DNA of 64,000 nucleotides, taken from the NCBI GenBank assembly GCA_005880315.1, contig VBHB01000078.1, positions 1 to 64,000 of the forward strand, written 5' to 3'. Source of the DNA: Chloroflexota bacterium (GTDB taxonomy: Bacteria; Chloroflexota; Dormibacteria; Dormibacterales; Dormibacteraceae). The position numbers and the translations under genes were made by a program. The notes beneath the pieces were generated by a model, which did not search any database, was not told the origin of the DNA, and saw only the letters and a program-made list of their open reading frames with translations. Shown one piece after another: positions 17,502 through 25,952 of this stretch (position 1 is the first letter of the stretch; each line of letters starts with the position of its first letter).

Positions 17502-18512
17502 TCAGTGTCCGGTCTGCTTGCCGTACCGCCTACCGCCGCCGCCGTGGCGCCGGTTGGCCATCTTCTCGAGCGCAGGCGCGCCGCCGGTTGCTTGCAGCAG
17601 CGATTTGGGGAGCTTCTGCTTCTTTTTGATCACCGGCTCGAACAGATCACCCAGCTTGGCGACCCGTTGCAGCACCTGGTCGGAGTCGAACACCAGCTTC
17701 GACGGGTCGCCCGACTTGAGGCACTTTTCGACCTCTTCCCACGACACCGGTGTCGAGACGGTCGGCCGCGACCGCGCTCGCAATGAGTAGACGTTGACCG
17801 TCGTCTTGTACTGGTCGTTCTGGCTCCAATCGATCAACACGCGACCGGTGCGGAGCTCCTTCAGCTGCTTGTGAACGACGAGGTCAGGATGCTTCTCCTC
17901 AAAGAGCTGGGCCAGACCCTTGGACACCACCTTGGTCTCGTCATATGTGACCTTCGAGTTCAGGGGCACGTAAAGCTGCAGCCCTTTCGAGCCCGACGTC
18001 TTTGCGCAGCAGTCAAGGCCGTGCTCCGCGAAGAGATCGCGAAGCATCAGTCCGACCCGGCAGCACTCGACGATCGTCGCCGGCGGTCCGGGGTCGAGGT
18101 CGAACACCATCGTCCTTGGCTCGGGCAGGTTGCTCGCAAGCGATAGCGATGTGTGGAACTCGAGCGTTGCAATTTGAGCCAGCCATACCAGCGTCGGCAG
18201 GTCCTGGCACAGGCAGTAGTACATGTCGCGGTTGTTGCCCCCGCTCCACACGGTCGCCGTCTCCACCCAGGGCGGCCGGTGCTTGGGACAGTTCTTCTCG
18301 TAGAAGAACTCCGCATCGACTCCGTTGGGATATCGCTTGAGCGTCAGCGGATGGTTCTTCGTGTGCGGCAGGATGGCGGGGGCGATGCGCGTGTAGTAGT
18401 CGATGACCTGCCCTTTCGTGAACCCGACTTCGGGGTACAGCACCTTTTCGAGATTGGTGAGCTTGAGCGTGCGGCCCTCGATGACGACCTCGACCGCTGT
18501 TTCCTTAGCCAA
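17502..18512 (-). CDS. LigD-type DNA polymerase/primase domain protein (NHEJ)
   Basis: A 336-residue stand-alone version of the LigD polymerase domain, which fills ends during non-homologous end joining. The metal-binding pair is in MVFDLDPGPP, the nucleotide-binding TSGSKGLQLYVPL is intact, and the third acidic residue is in VLIDWSQN. I start at the TTG at 18512, which overlaps the end of the ligase gene; the track start adds a shadow extension. Ligase and polymerase are separate adjacent genes here rather than one fused LigD. No Ku gene is in the window. Confidence 0.88.
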   Translation of the reverse strand: MAKETAVEVVIEGRTLKLTNLEKVLYPEVGFTKGQVIDYYTRIAPAILPHTKNHPLTLKRYPNGVDAEFFYEKNCPKHRPPWVETATVWSGGNNRDMYYCLCQDLPTLVWLAQIATLEFHTSLSLASNLPEPRTMVFDLDPGPPATIVECCRVGLMLRDLFAEHGLDCCAKTSGSKGLQLYVPLNSKVTYDETKVVSKGLAQLFEEKHPDLVVHKQLKELRTGRVLIDWSQNDQYKTTVNVYSLRARSRPTVSTPVSWEEVEKCLKSGDPSKLVFDSDQVLQRVAKLGDLFEPVIKKKQKLPKSLLQATGGAPALEKMANRRHGGGGRRYGKQTGH

Positions 18513-19935
18513 GCTCGCGCACCACCTCCTGTGGGGTCTTGTCGGTGCGCAGGCCCTTGAACGCCGGCGCGCGGAGCTGTCCGCCCTTGGTCCACTCGAC
18601 GAACTCGAACTCGCCGACCAGCCTGGGTTCGACGAAGTGCGCGCCTTTCGGGGGGTTCCCGCGATCCAACGGGCTCGTCTTGCGCTCAAGGGGTTTCATG
18701 AGCTGGATCAGCTTCTCGAGCATCGCGTCAGTGAAGCCGGTGCCGACCTTGCCCGCGTACACGAATTCACCATCGTCGTAGTAGCCGACCAGAAGCGCGC
18801 CCGGCAGCCCGCGACGCTTGCCCTCGCCCTCGAGCCAGCCTGCGATCACGAGCTCCTGGCCCATGCGGTTCTTCACCTTGACCCACTGGCCGCTGCGGCG
18901 TGCGGGCTCATAAGGCGAGTCGAGCTTCTTGCCGACAATGCCCTCGAGCCCAGCCTTGCGGCTCGCCTCGAGCATGGCCGCGCCTCCACCTTTCTCGAAG
19001 AGCGGTGTCTGCCACGATGGGCCCTTCAGCTTCAAAGCATCGAGCCGCTTGCGTCGATCGGTGTAGGCCAGCTTGAGCAGGGAATGGCCGTCTTGCCACA
19101 GCACGTCGAACAGCATGTAGGTGACCGGCACCTCTTTCATCTTGCGGCGGATCTCTGATTCTGACGTCAGGCCCATCCGCTGCTGGATCTCCTCGAAGCT
19201 GGGCCGCCCCTTGGCGTCGAGCGCGACGATCTCGCCGTCGAGGATCACCTCGGTGGCGCCGAGCGCCCGGCCCATCGCATGGATCTCCGGATAGCGGGGC
19301 GTGATCGTCTCGCCGCGACGGCTGAGCAGCTTGACCGTCCCGCCCTCGACGTAGGCCTGAGCGCGGATGCCGTCCCACTTGAACTCGAAACCCCATGCGG
19401 CGTCGGGGGTCGGCGGCTTCGAAACGAGCTTGGCAAACATGGGCTCGATGCGTGCGGGCATCGGCTCGCGCTCGGGATCCTGCGGCGGATCCATACGGTG
19501 GATCATCCAGTTCTCGCCGTTGGTCTGGAACAGCACATAGCGGCCTTCCACCTTCTTGCCGTGTAGGACCACCATCACCTCACGGTCGGACCACTTTTGC
19601 GTCTCGTACGTGCCGCTGTCCCAGATCTTCACCGTGCCACCGCCGTACTCGCCTTGCGGGATCTCGCCGGCGAAGTCGATGTAGTCGAGCGGGTGATCCT
19701 CGACGTGAACGGCGAGGTGGTTCTTCTTCGGGTCTAGGGGTACTCCTTTCGGCACTGCCCAGGACACGAGAACGCCGTCCTTCTCGAGGCGAAAATCCCA
19801 GTGCAGGCGGCGGGCGTGATGCTCCTGCACCACGAACCTCGGCGCCTTCGTGACCTTGCGGGGCACCTTGGCGCCGGGCTCGGGCGTCTTCTTGAAGTCT
19901 CTCTTGGCCTCGTACTCGGCGAGCTTCTTGGCCAT
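18505..19935 (-). CDS. ligD: ATP-dependent DNA ligase with 3'-phosphoesterase domain (LigD-like)
   Basis: A 476-residue NHEJ ligase. Residues about 30-150 form the 3'-phosphoesterase domain (EHHARRLHWDFRLEKDG). The ligase core follows, with the AMP-accepting Lys in EFKWDGIRAQ (KxDG), EVILDGEIVAL and the C-terminal GIVGKKLDSPYEP, then an OB fold. The order is phosphoesterase-ligase. The polymerase domain is encoded by the next gene. I chose the ATG at 19935, since the track ORF runs on upstream in shadow. Confidence 0.9.
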   Translation of the reverse strand: MAKKLAEYEAKRDFKKTPEPGAKVPRKVTKAPRFVVQEHHARRLHWDFRLEKDGVLVSWAVPKGVPLDPKKNHLAVHVEDHPLDYIDFAGEIPQGEYGGGTVKIWDSGTYETQKWSDREVMVVLHGKKVEGRYVLFQTNGENWMIHRMDPPQDPEREPMPARIEPMFAKLVSKPPTPDAAWGFEFKWDGIRAQAYVEGGTVKLLSRRGETITPRYPEIHAMGRALGATEVILDGEIVALDAKGRPSFEEIQQRMGLTSESEIRRKMKEVPVTYMLFDVLWQDGHSLLKLAYTDRRKRLDALKLKGPSWQTPLFEKGGGAAMLEASRKAGLEGIVGKKLDSPYEPARRSGQWVKVKNRMGQELVIAGWLEGEGKRRGLPGALLVGYYDDGEFVYAGKVGTGFTDAMLEKLIQLMKPLERKTSPLDRGNPPKGAHFVEPRLVGEFEFVEWTKGGQLRAPAFKGLRTDKTPQEVVRELG

Positions 19936-19945
19936 CAGTAGAAGG

Positions 19946-21544
19946 TTAGGCCACGGCCGCTTCTTCCTCGTGAGCCGCGATGGCAGCTTGCTTGTGCGCC
20001 CGCGCAAACGCGGCCGCGAACGCCGCCGCCACGAGCGCGACAATCGGCAGCACCAGGGTCGGGTGCATCGCGTCGACGAAGGCCTGCGTGAAGACGTAGT
20101 GCGCGATCGCCTGGACCTGCTCTGTTAGCTGCAGGCTGGCGCCCGACTGCCCCGCGCCGACCTCGAAACCGCTGTGAGCGGCATTGCTGAAGCCATTCAC
20201 GAACGGAGCCCGGTATTCGGTAGGCAGCTGCCCGGCGGCGGCGACCGCGTGGTCGTGGAGAGACAGGGCGAGCCGGTTCTGCAGGAAGGCGCCGACGACG
20301 GCGCTCGCCAGCACGCCACCCAGCTCCTGGATGGTGTTGATGACACCGGAGGCGACACCGCCGAGGTGTGCGGGCAGGTCGCGCGTGGCGATGCTGAACA
20401 CCGGCGTCCAGATGAAGCCCATGCCTAGGCCGCTCACGATGAGCCCGGGCGTGAACGCCCACCGGCCTGAATCGGCGTGCGCGGCCCAGTCGATGTAGCC
20501 CGAGCCCGCCGCCAGCATGAGCAGTCCGGGAACCAGAAGGTACTTGCCGTTGATCTTTTGGCTCAGGCCGCCTGCAAGTCCGGACGAGAAGAACATCGCA
20601 ACCGGCTGGATCGCCAGCGTGACCCCGGCATCGATGGCCGAAAGGCCCAGCACCGACTGCATATAGATGGTGAGCGGGAGGTAGAGGCCCAGGATCGCGA
20701 AACCCATGGCGGCCATGACCAGCGTCATCAACGTGAAGTTGCGGTTCTTGAAGACCTCGAACGGAAGCAGCGGCTCGCCGCCCTGGCGCCGTGCCTGGTG
20801 GTACAGGAACAACATGAGCGTGAGCACGCCGGCGCCGACGATCTCCGGAATCGTGATGAATCCGACGACCGTGCCCCAGTCGTAGCGCTGGCCTTCGATC
20901 AAGCCGTAGATCACGCCGAGCAGGCCTGCGGTGGCGAGTCCGACGCCGAGCAGGTCGAGCCGGTGACGCCGCCCCGGGCGCAAGTCGGGGATCACCAGCA
21001 TCGCGAGCGCAAACGTGAGGATTCCGATTGGGACGTTGACCATGAAGATCGAGCGCCATCCGAAGTGGGTGACGAGAAAGCCGCCCACGGTGGGACCGGC
21101 GATCACTGCGAGACCGGCCAGAACTCCGTAGATGGCAAAGACCCCACCGCGCTTCTCGACCGGGAAGATGGACAGCATCAATGGCATGCCCTGAGGTGCC
21201 AGGACGGCAGCTCCCAAGCCCTGCAGCGAGCGCGCGAGGATGAGCTGCGTCGGGTCCTGCGCCAGCGCGCTGATCACCGAGGCAGCCGTGAAGATGACGG
21301 TGCCGGCGGCGAAGAGGTTCCGCGGGCCGTAGATGTCGCCAAGCCTCGCCGAGGTGATTAGAAGGACGGCGTATAGCAGGCTGTAGGCGTTCAGCACCCA
21401 CAGCACCTGGTCGAGGCTTGCGTGGAGGCCGTCGAGGATCGACGGAATCGCGATATTGACGATGGTCAGGTCGAGCAGCGTCATGAAGACGCCCAGGGCG
21501 AGGACGCCGAGGGCGGCCATCGGGTGGTTTCGAATCCGTTCCAC
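19946..21544 (-). CDS. MFS drug efflux transporter (EmrB/QacA, DHA2 family)
   Basis: A 532-residue transporter with about 14 membrane segments, starting at GTG 21544 after a strong GAGGAGAG site. The first segment carries LTIVNIAIPSI, a form of the DHA2 signature, and YGVLAGLAVIAGPTVGGFL matches motif C of antiporters. It follows a methyltransferase gene by 14 nt. The pair diverges from a TetR-type regulator with two operators, the usual layout of a drug-inducible efflux operon. Confidence 0.87.
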   Translation of the reverse strand: MERIRNHPMAALGVLALGVFMTLLDLTIVNIAIPSILDGLHASLDQVLWVLNAYSLLYAVLLITSARLGDIYGPRNLFAAGTVIFTAASVISALAQDPTQLILARSLQGLGAAVLAPQGMPLMLSIFPVEKRGGVFAIYGVLAGLAVIAGPTVGGFLVTHFGWRSIFMVNVPIGILTFALAMLVIPDLRPGRRHRLDLLGVGLATAGLLGVIYGLIEGQRYDWGTVVGFITIPEIVGAGVLTLMLFLYHQARRQGGEPLLPFEVFKNRNFTLMTLVMAAMGFAILGLYLPLTIYMQSVLGLSAIDAGVTLAIQPVAMFFSSGLAGGLSQKINGKYLLVPGLLMLAAGSGYIDWAAHADSGRWAFTPGLIVSGLGMGFIWTPVFSIATRDLPAHLGGVASGVINTIQELGGVLASAVVGAFLQNRLALSLHDHAVAAAGQLPTEYRAPFVNGFSNAAHSGFEVGAGQSGASLQLTEQVQAIAHYVFTQAFVDAMHPTLVLPIVALVAAAFAAAFARAHKQAAIAAHEEEAAVA

Positions 21545-21558
21545 TTTTTTCTCTCCTC

Positions 21559-22248
21559 TCAGTTGGGGATTGCTGATTTCTTGAGACGCACCTCGAGGCC
21601 GATCCCCGAGGTCGTGATCTCGCAGGTCTGAAAGGGACTCTCCGCAACGAGAAGCTCGAGCTGAAGGGGCGAGTAGGCGCGGTTGCGAAGCCGCTCCAGC
21701 GTCGCCCTCGTCGTGAACGAGCTCAGCCACCCAAGGTTCATGGCCGCGACCTCGGCTTCGATGTCGGCATGGGTCGCATCCCGGCTCATGTCCTGGACGA
21801 TCGCCGTGCCGCCTGTGCGAAGGACTCGGTGCATCTCGGCGAGCGCTGTGCGCGGCAGCGTGAAGTTCTTGAACGCGGCCTGGCAGACAATCAAATCGAA
21901 CGACTCGGCGGCGAAGGGCATGCCGGCGGCATCACCCTGGCGAACATCAACGTTGACGCCGGCGTGGCGGGCGTTCTCCCTCGCGATCTGCACGAATGTC
22001 CGGCTGATATCCAGCGCAGTGATCTGCAGACGGCCGGGCCTCGCCATCTCGATCGCGAGGTACCCCGGGCCTGGCGCGACCTCCAGCACCGCGGCGCCGT
22101 CCGGCAGGCTGCTGGTGAGCTGCGAGCCCTGCTTGCGGTAGGCCTCGAGCTGGCTCTGCGAGCCGCGCACGCGCGCATACCAGCGCGCGATCGGCCCCTC
22201 CATCTCGGGACCCTTGAATCGCCATCGCCTCGTTTCCATCGCCTGCAT
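21559..22248 (-). CDS. Class I SAM-dependent methyltransferase
   Basis: A 229-residue methyltransferase with motif I VLEVAPGPGYLAIEMA, the acidic residue in ITALDISR and motif IV FDLIVCQAAFKNF. A GAGGAGG ribosome binding site precedes the ATG. It is the first gene of an operon with the MFS pump and lies under the TetR-type operators. A role in modifying a toxic compound or the regulator's ligand is plausible but is inference only. Confidence 0.82.
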   Translation of the reverse strand: MQAMETRRWRFKGPEMEGPIARWYARVRGSQSQLEAYRKQGSQLTSSLPDGAAVLEVAPGPGYLAIEMARPGRLQITALDISRTFVQIARENARHAGVNVDVRQGDAAGMPFAAESFDLIVCQAAFKNFTLPRTALAEMHRVLRTGGTAIVQDMSRDATHADIEAEVAAMNLGWLSSFTTRATLERLRNRAYSPLQLELLVAESPFQTCEITTSGIGLEVRLKKSAIPN

Positions 22249-22266
22249 CTCAATTTCCTCCTCGAT

Positions 22267-22316
22267 CTAACGCCGTTAGGGGCGTTGCTGGCATAGAATA
22301 ACCCTAACAACGTTAG
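22267..22316. promoter_or_regulatory. Two TetR-type operators in a divergent promoter
   Basis: CTAACgcCGTTAG (22267-22279) and CTAACaaCGTTAG (22304-22316) are near-identical palindromes whose centres are 37 bp apart. They lie between the methyltransferase-MFS operon and the divergent TetR-type gene. Two sites flanking the shared promoter region would let the regulator shut both transcripts. Confidence 0.75.
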
Positions 22317-22358
22317 ATATGCAAGCCCAACTATGAGAAATAGAGGAGAATCGCGAAA

Positions 22359-23531
22359 TTGAGCCCAGAAGAAGAGAAGCAGCGCGGTCTGACGCGGGAG
22401 CGGCTGGTCGCGGCAGCCCTCGAGCTGATCAACAAGGAGGGCCTGGAAGCGCTCTCGATGCGGGCGCTGGCGGACGAGCTCGAGGTAAAGGCCGCCTCAC
22501 TCTACTGGCATGTTCGCGACCGTCGCGAGCTGATGGAGCTCCTGGCGGAGTCGATCCTGGAGTCGGTGCCGCGACCCCGTCATCGATCGACATGGCGCGA
22601 GGGGGTTCTGGCTAGCGCCGACGCGCTGCGCCGGCGGGTCGCAGCTCAGAAGGACGCGAATCGGGTCCTGCTCGAGGTCCCCGATGCATTGGAGCGGAGC
22701 GACGCCTTCGCCGACCTGAAGGCGCAGCTGCAGGGCGCAGGCCTGCGCGCGGTCGAGGCCGCCGACATCGCGCTCCTGGCGATGACCTACGTAATTGCGG
22801 ACCGCTCCGCAGCCGATGGGTCCCATGTCGAGTTGGACGAAGGCGGCAAGCCCGCATCGATCGCAATCGACAGCGGATCGCGCGGTGTCCTTCTACGCGG
22901 CGGCAGCCCCGACATGCCGGACTTGATTCGGGTTCCGCACGAGCAGGCCGCCGCCTCGCCGGCGGTCGTCAGAGGCGAGACCGTGGTCGTCAGGCGGCTG
23001 CGTGGCATCGGGCGGGGAGAGATCGAGCTCAATCCTCGGCGACCGTGGCGATTCAAGGTCCAGGCTCCGACCTGGAACACAGTGCTCGACCTGCCCGCGC
23101 TGGACGTCCGAGAGATACATGTCGACAGCGGCGCCACCAACCTGGAGTGCTTTCTGCCCGAACCGCACGGTGTAGTGCCCATCCATATCTCGAGCGGCGT
23201 GGTGAACGTCACACTTCACCGACCCTCCGGAGCGGCCGTCGTCGCGCTGGTCCACACGGGAGTCCTGAAGTTGAAGCTCGATGACCTCTCGACCAAGGTT
23301 GTCCTGTCAGACCTGCACTGGCAGAGCGAGGGGGCTTCGAACGCTCGCGACCGCTACGAGCTTGACGTCAGCAGCGGCGTGGTGGACCTGCGCCTCGACG
23401 TTTACACACCAAAGGTGCAGCGCGCCGAAACGCCGGCCATCGAGCCCGCTTCAAAAAGCAAACCCGCGTCCGCACTCGACATCCTTCTCGACGGGGTCGA
23501 GAGCCGGGTTCGACGGGGCCGGACGGGATAG
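22359..23531 (+). CDS. TetR-type regulator fused to a C-terminal beta-rich (LiaF/DUF4097-like) domain
   Basis: Residues 10-60 are a TetR DNA-binding domain (LVAAALELINKEGLEALSMR and LYWHVRDRRELMELLAE), followed by helices like a TetR_C domain to about residue 155. From about residue 165 the protein changes to repeating beta strands (IHVDSGATNLECFL, IHISSGVVNVTLH, ELDVSSGVVDLRL), like the C-terminal domain of LiaF or DUF4097 envelope-stress proteins. At 390 residues it is nearly twice a normal TetR. It starts at a TTG after AGAGGAGA. It is expected to bind the two operators upstream. The beta domain may sense cell-envelope stress; that is inference. Confidence 0.78.
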   Translation: MSPEEEKQRGLTRERLVAAALELINKEGLEALSMRALADELEVKAASLYWHVRDRRELMELLAESILESVPRPRHRSTWREGVLASADALRRRVAAQKDANRVLLEVPDALERSDAFADLKAQLQGAGLRAVEAADIALLAMTYVIADRSAADGSHVELDEGGKPASIAIDSGSRGVLLRGGSPDMPDLIRVPHEQAAASPAVVRGETVVVRRLRGIGRGEIELNPRRPWRFKVQAPTWNTVLDLPALDVREIHVDSGATNLECFLPEPHGVVPIHISSGVVNVTLHRPSGAAVVALVHTGVLKLKLDDLSTKVVLSDLHWQSEGASNARDRYELDVSSGVVDLRLDVYTPKVQRAETPAIEPASKSKPASALDILLDGVESRVRRGRTG

Positions 23532-23541
23532 GCAGGAAAAG

Positions 23542-24117
23542 TTGGCTGAGGAGTCTGATCGGGTGCGGGTGATCCGCCCCGGACTGTTCGGGTACGTGTA
23601 CGCCCTTGCGTTTCCTGTAGTAGCGGTCATCTTCGGGCTTGCAATCATCTTCGACAGCTCGGCCACGCACGGAAAGGACCTGGCAGTACGACTACCGGCG
23701 GGTTTGTTCGTGGTCCTCGCCGGCGCATTTCCGGCGGCCCATTTTCTCGGTATACGCATAGAGGTAGATCCGAACCAGGTGAGCAAGGTCTACCTGTTCG
23801 GGCTCGTGCGCGAGAGCATCCCCATCTCCCAGCTGGCGGGCACCGTGGAAACCAGGTATATGCGGGGAAGCCGTTATCCGTATGCGCGCTTCATGAACGC
23901 GGATGGCAGGGGCGCGTTCAACCTGTATCCGAGGCAGGTGTGGCGATCGAGTGACGTGAACGAGTTGCTTCGGCTTGCCACGCGCCCGTGGGATTTTGCG
24001 GCGTCGCCCAAGCGCCAGCACGGCGCGGTCCTCGCGGTCATGGTGCTGCTGGCGATCGTCGTGTTCGTGTCGCTGTTCGTCTGGTTCGCCAAGAGCCAGC
24101 AGACCGCAGCGGTGTGA
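23542..24117 (+). CDS. Membrane protein with bacterial PH-type domain
   Basis: A 191-residue protein with two N-terminal membrane segments (about residues 20-70), a beta-rich middle portion (IEVDPNQVSKVYLFGLVRE to FNLYPRQVW) like bacterial PH (bPH) domains, and one C-terminal membrane segment. The TTG at 23542 follows AGGA; a GTG at 23563 is an alternative. It lies 10 nt after the TetR-fusion gene and is probably co-transcribed, so it may belong to the same envelope response. Not recognised beyond domain level. Confidence 0.65.
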   Translation: MAEESDRVRVIRPGLFGYVYALAFPVVAVIFGLAIIFDSSATHGKDLAVRLPAGLFVVLAGAFPAAHFLGIRIEVDPNQVSKVYLFGLVRESIPISQLAGTVETRYMRGSRYPYARFMNADGRGAFNLYPRQVWRSSDVNELLRLATRPWDFAASPKRQHGAVLAVMVLLAIVVFVSLFVWFAKSQQTAAV

Positions 24118-24167
24118 TGATTTGCCTTCCGCCGCATTCCAGGCGACACAAAGCCTGAGCTCTTGCC

Positions 24168-24209
24168 TTAACAGGCCGGGTTCCTAAGCCCTTCCGCCAT
24201 CCGTAGCCT
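24168..24209 (+). promoter_or_regulatory. Promoter with TTAACAGGC-GGGTTC box, upstream of the VirB2-like cluster
   Basis: TTAACAGGCCGGGTTC (24168-24183) is followed 36 nt from its first base by TAGCCT (24204-24209), the same arrangement as at 11941. The VirB2-like ATG lies 23 nt further on, with GGAGG before it. Confidence 0.45.
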
Positions 24210-24232
24210 CGGCGAAAACGCTGGAGGCTCAC

Positions 24233-24496
24233 ATGCTCTATTTCGCAGCGGACCCGAACATCGCCCCGATCACCGACCTGATCACGACCTGGATCCACAT
24301 CGGCCAGGCGCTGGTCGGCTCGGTCGGCGCGCTGGCTTTCATTTTCGCGTTTCTTTGGAAGATCACGGCCGCGGAATCCAAGTCGGCGCTGGCCGCCAAG
24401 CAGTGGATCCAGCGCATCGTCGTCGGCACCATCGGAGTCGAGGTCGCCGGCTCGCTGGTCGACATCCTCACCAAGTCGGTGCCCGCGAGCCACTGA
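24233..24496 (+). CDS. VirB2/TrbC-like small membrane protein (putative pilin)
   Basis: An 87-residue protein with two hydrophobic helices (about residues 22-45 and 60-78) separated by a short charged loop (KITAAESKSALAAKQW). This size and topology match VirB2/TrbC pilins of type IV secretion systems. The family is very divergent, so the call rests mainly on topology and on the VirB6-like gene that follows with an overlapping TGATG junction. It has a good GGAGG site. Confidence 0.5.
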   Translation: MLYFAADPNIAPITDLITTWIHIGQALVGSVGALAFIFAFLWKITAAESKSALAAKQWIQRIVVGTIGVEVAGSLVDILTKSVPASH

Positions 24497-25398
24497 TGGA
24501 TCCGGGGCGGGTGGTGGGTGATCTCCAGAACCTCATCGTCCAGCTCACCGGGATCGCGAACGCGCTGTTCCCATTCGCCCATCCGAATCTCGTCGTCAAG
24601 ACCCTGCTCGACGACAGCCTGGGGCTGCTGCTCAAGGTCTGGAGCGGCTTCATCCTCCACACCACCGACTTCGAGACGGGTCGCGATTTCACATCCAACG
24701 CGACCATTCAGAACTTCGAGCCGAAGGTTCGGGTCGTCGCAAACGCCGCCCTGACTCTGGTCGCGATCTGGGCTTCGTACCGGATCATGTGGAGCCACGG
24801 CCTGCGCAGCCAGTTCACCACGCGGATCATGCTGCCCCGGCTGCTGCTGTCAGCGGCGCTCATCAATTTCGCCCTCCCTTTGATCCAGGCGGTGGTCCAG
24901 GCGAGCAATGCCGCCTGCGACGCCATCCAGACATTTGGCACGCTCCCCGACTGGCCGGGCTGGCTCCACAACCTGGAGCTCGATCCGTCGAGCGGCGTCC
25001 TCCAGATCGTGTCGACCGTCGTGCTGATCGCCGGTTACGACGTGCTCGGGATCGCCTACCTGATCCGCTACACGATCCTCATCGTCCTCGCCATCACCGC
25101 GCCGCTCGCGGCGCTGTTGTTCACGCTGCCGGAGACCCACCACGTGGGCAAGCAGTGGAGCTCGCTCTTCTTGACGAACCTGCTGATGCAGCCGATGCAG
25201 TTGTTCGTGCTGGCGATCGGCTTCGCGCTCGAACGGAATGGCTACACCCCAGTCCATCACCTCTTCGCGCTGGCGTCGCTCCTCGTCGTGTTCAAGGTGC
25301 CCGGTGCAATGGGTGGTGCGGAGAAGGTTGCGCACAAGCTGGAGTCGGCGCTGAAGTCGGGCTTCAAGGCCGTCGAGCACGCCGTCGCGCGCGCATGA
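24496..25398 (+). CDS. VirB6/TrbL-like polytopic membrane protein
   Basis: A 300-residue integral membrane protein with about six hydrophobic segments, including RLLLSAALINFALPLIQAVV and a long central pair, as in VirB6/TrbL inner-membrane channel proteins of conjugation machines. The ATG at 24496 overlaps the preceding stop; the track start at 24355 is a shadow. The C-terminus is a basic amphipathic helix. No VirB4, VirD4 or relaxase gene is nearby, so a complete conjugation apparatus is not encoded here. Confidence 0.55.
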   Translation: MDPGRVVGDLQNLIVQLTGIANALFPFAHPNLVVKTLLDDSLGLLLKVWSGFILHTTDFETGRDFTSNATIQNFEPKVRVVANAALTLVAIWASYRIMWSHGLRSQFTTRIMLPRLLLSAALINFALPLIQAVVQASNAACDAIQTFGTLPDWPGWLHNLELDPSSGVLQIVSTVVLIAGYDVLGIAYLIRYTILIVLAITAPLAALLFTLPETHHVGKQWSSLFLTNLLMQPMQLFVLAIGFALERNGYTPVHHLFALASLLVVFKVPGAMGGAEKVAHKLESALKSGFKAVEHAVARA

Positions 25399-25886
25399 TG
25401 ATTCGGATCGCGGCGTTGGCTCTGGCGGCTGCGCTCATCTGGACTGTCGCGGCGTCTCGGGTAATCGATCAGCGACGGCTGCCCTTGATGGCGATCGTGC
25501 CCGGCGGCGTCGAGACGCTCCCATTCGGCTGCACGTCTTTTGCGCTGGAGCCGTTCGATCCATTCTGTCCGGGTCTGCACATCCACACCGGCATCGACCT
25601 CGCCGCGCCGGCGGGCGCGCCAGTGCATGCGGCCGCGGCCGGCATTGCGTTGGCAGGCTTCGACCCGGGCGGAGCCGGTATTTACGTGGCAGTGAACTTT
25701 GGCCCGCACGTCCGGCTGCTTTACTGCCACCTCTGGCGCGTGCATGTGGTGGCGGGTGAGTCGGTTTCGCCGGGCGAGGTCGTCGGCGAGGTCGGTTCCA
25801 CGGGACTTGCCACGGGCGCCCACCTGCATTTCGAGGTGCAGCTCGATGGACGCCCAGTCGACCCCGCAATTTGGCTCGGGTCTTAA
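25395..25886 (+). CDS. M23-family metallopeptidase (LytM-type)
   Basis: A 163-residue protein with an N-terminal signal anchor and one M23 domain. The zinc ligands are present in HIHTGIDLAAP (HxxxD) and TGAHLHFEV (HxH), with YCHL before them. M23 enzymes cut peptide crosslinks in peptidoglycan, and in type IV secretion clusters a wall hydrolase opens the path for the channel. The ATG overlaps the VirB6-like stop (ATGA). The ORF in the track begins far upstream in shadow. Confidence 0.8.
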   Translation: MMIRIAALALAAALIWTVAASRVIDQRRLPLMAIVPGGVETLPFGCTSFALEPFDPFCPGLHIHTGIDLAAPAGAPVHAAAAGIALAGFDPGGAGIYVAVNFGPHVRLLYCHLWRVHVVAGESVSPGEVVGEVGSTGLATGAHLHFEVQLDGRPVDPAIWLGS

Positions 25887-25952
25887 CAACCAGCATTGGC
25901 GGCGCGCCTGTCGCTTCTTACGCTGGGCTGGAAATTCTCAGGAGGTTTCGGA

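Noticed and set aside
21515-21540. ggtttcgaatccg, resembling a tRNA T-loop
   Set aside because: It lies in the N-terminal codons of the MFS gene and no acceptor, D or anticodon arm can be formed around it.
19935-21647. 570-aa minus-strand ORF overlapping the MFS gene
   Set aside because: Arg/Pro-rich shadow in another frame of the same strand; the 14-TM transporter frame has the motifs and a ribosome site.
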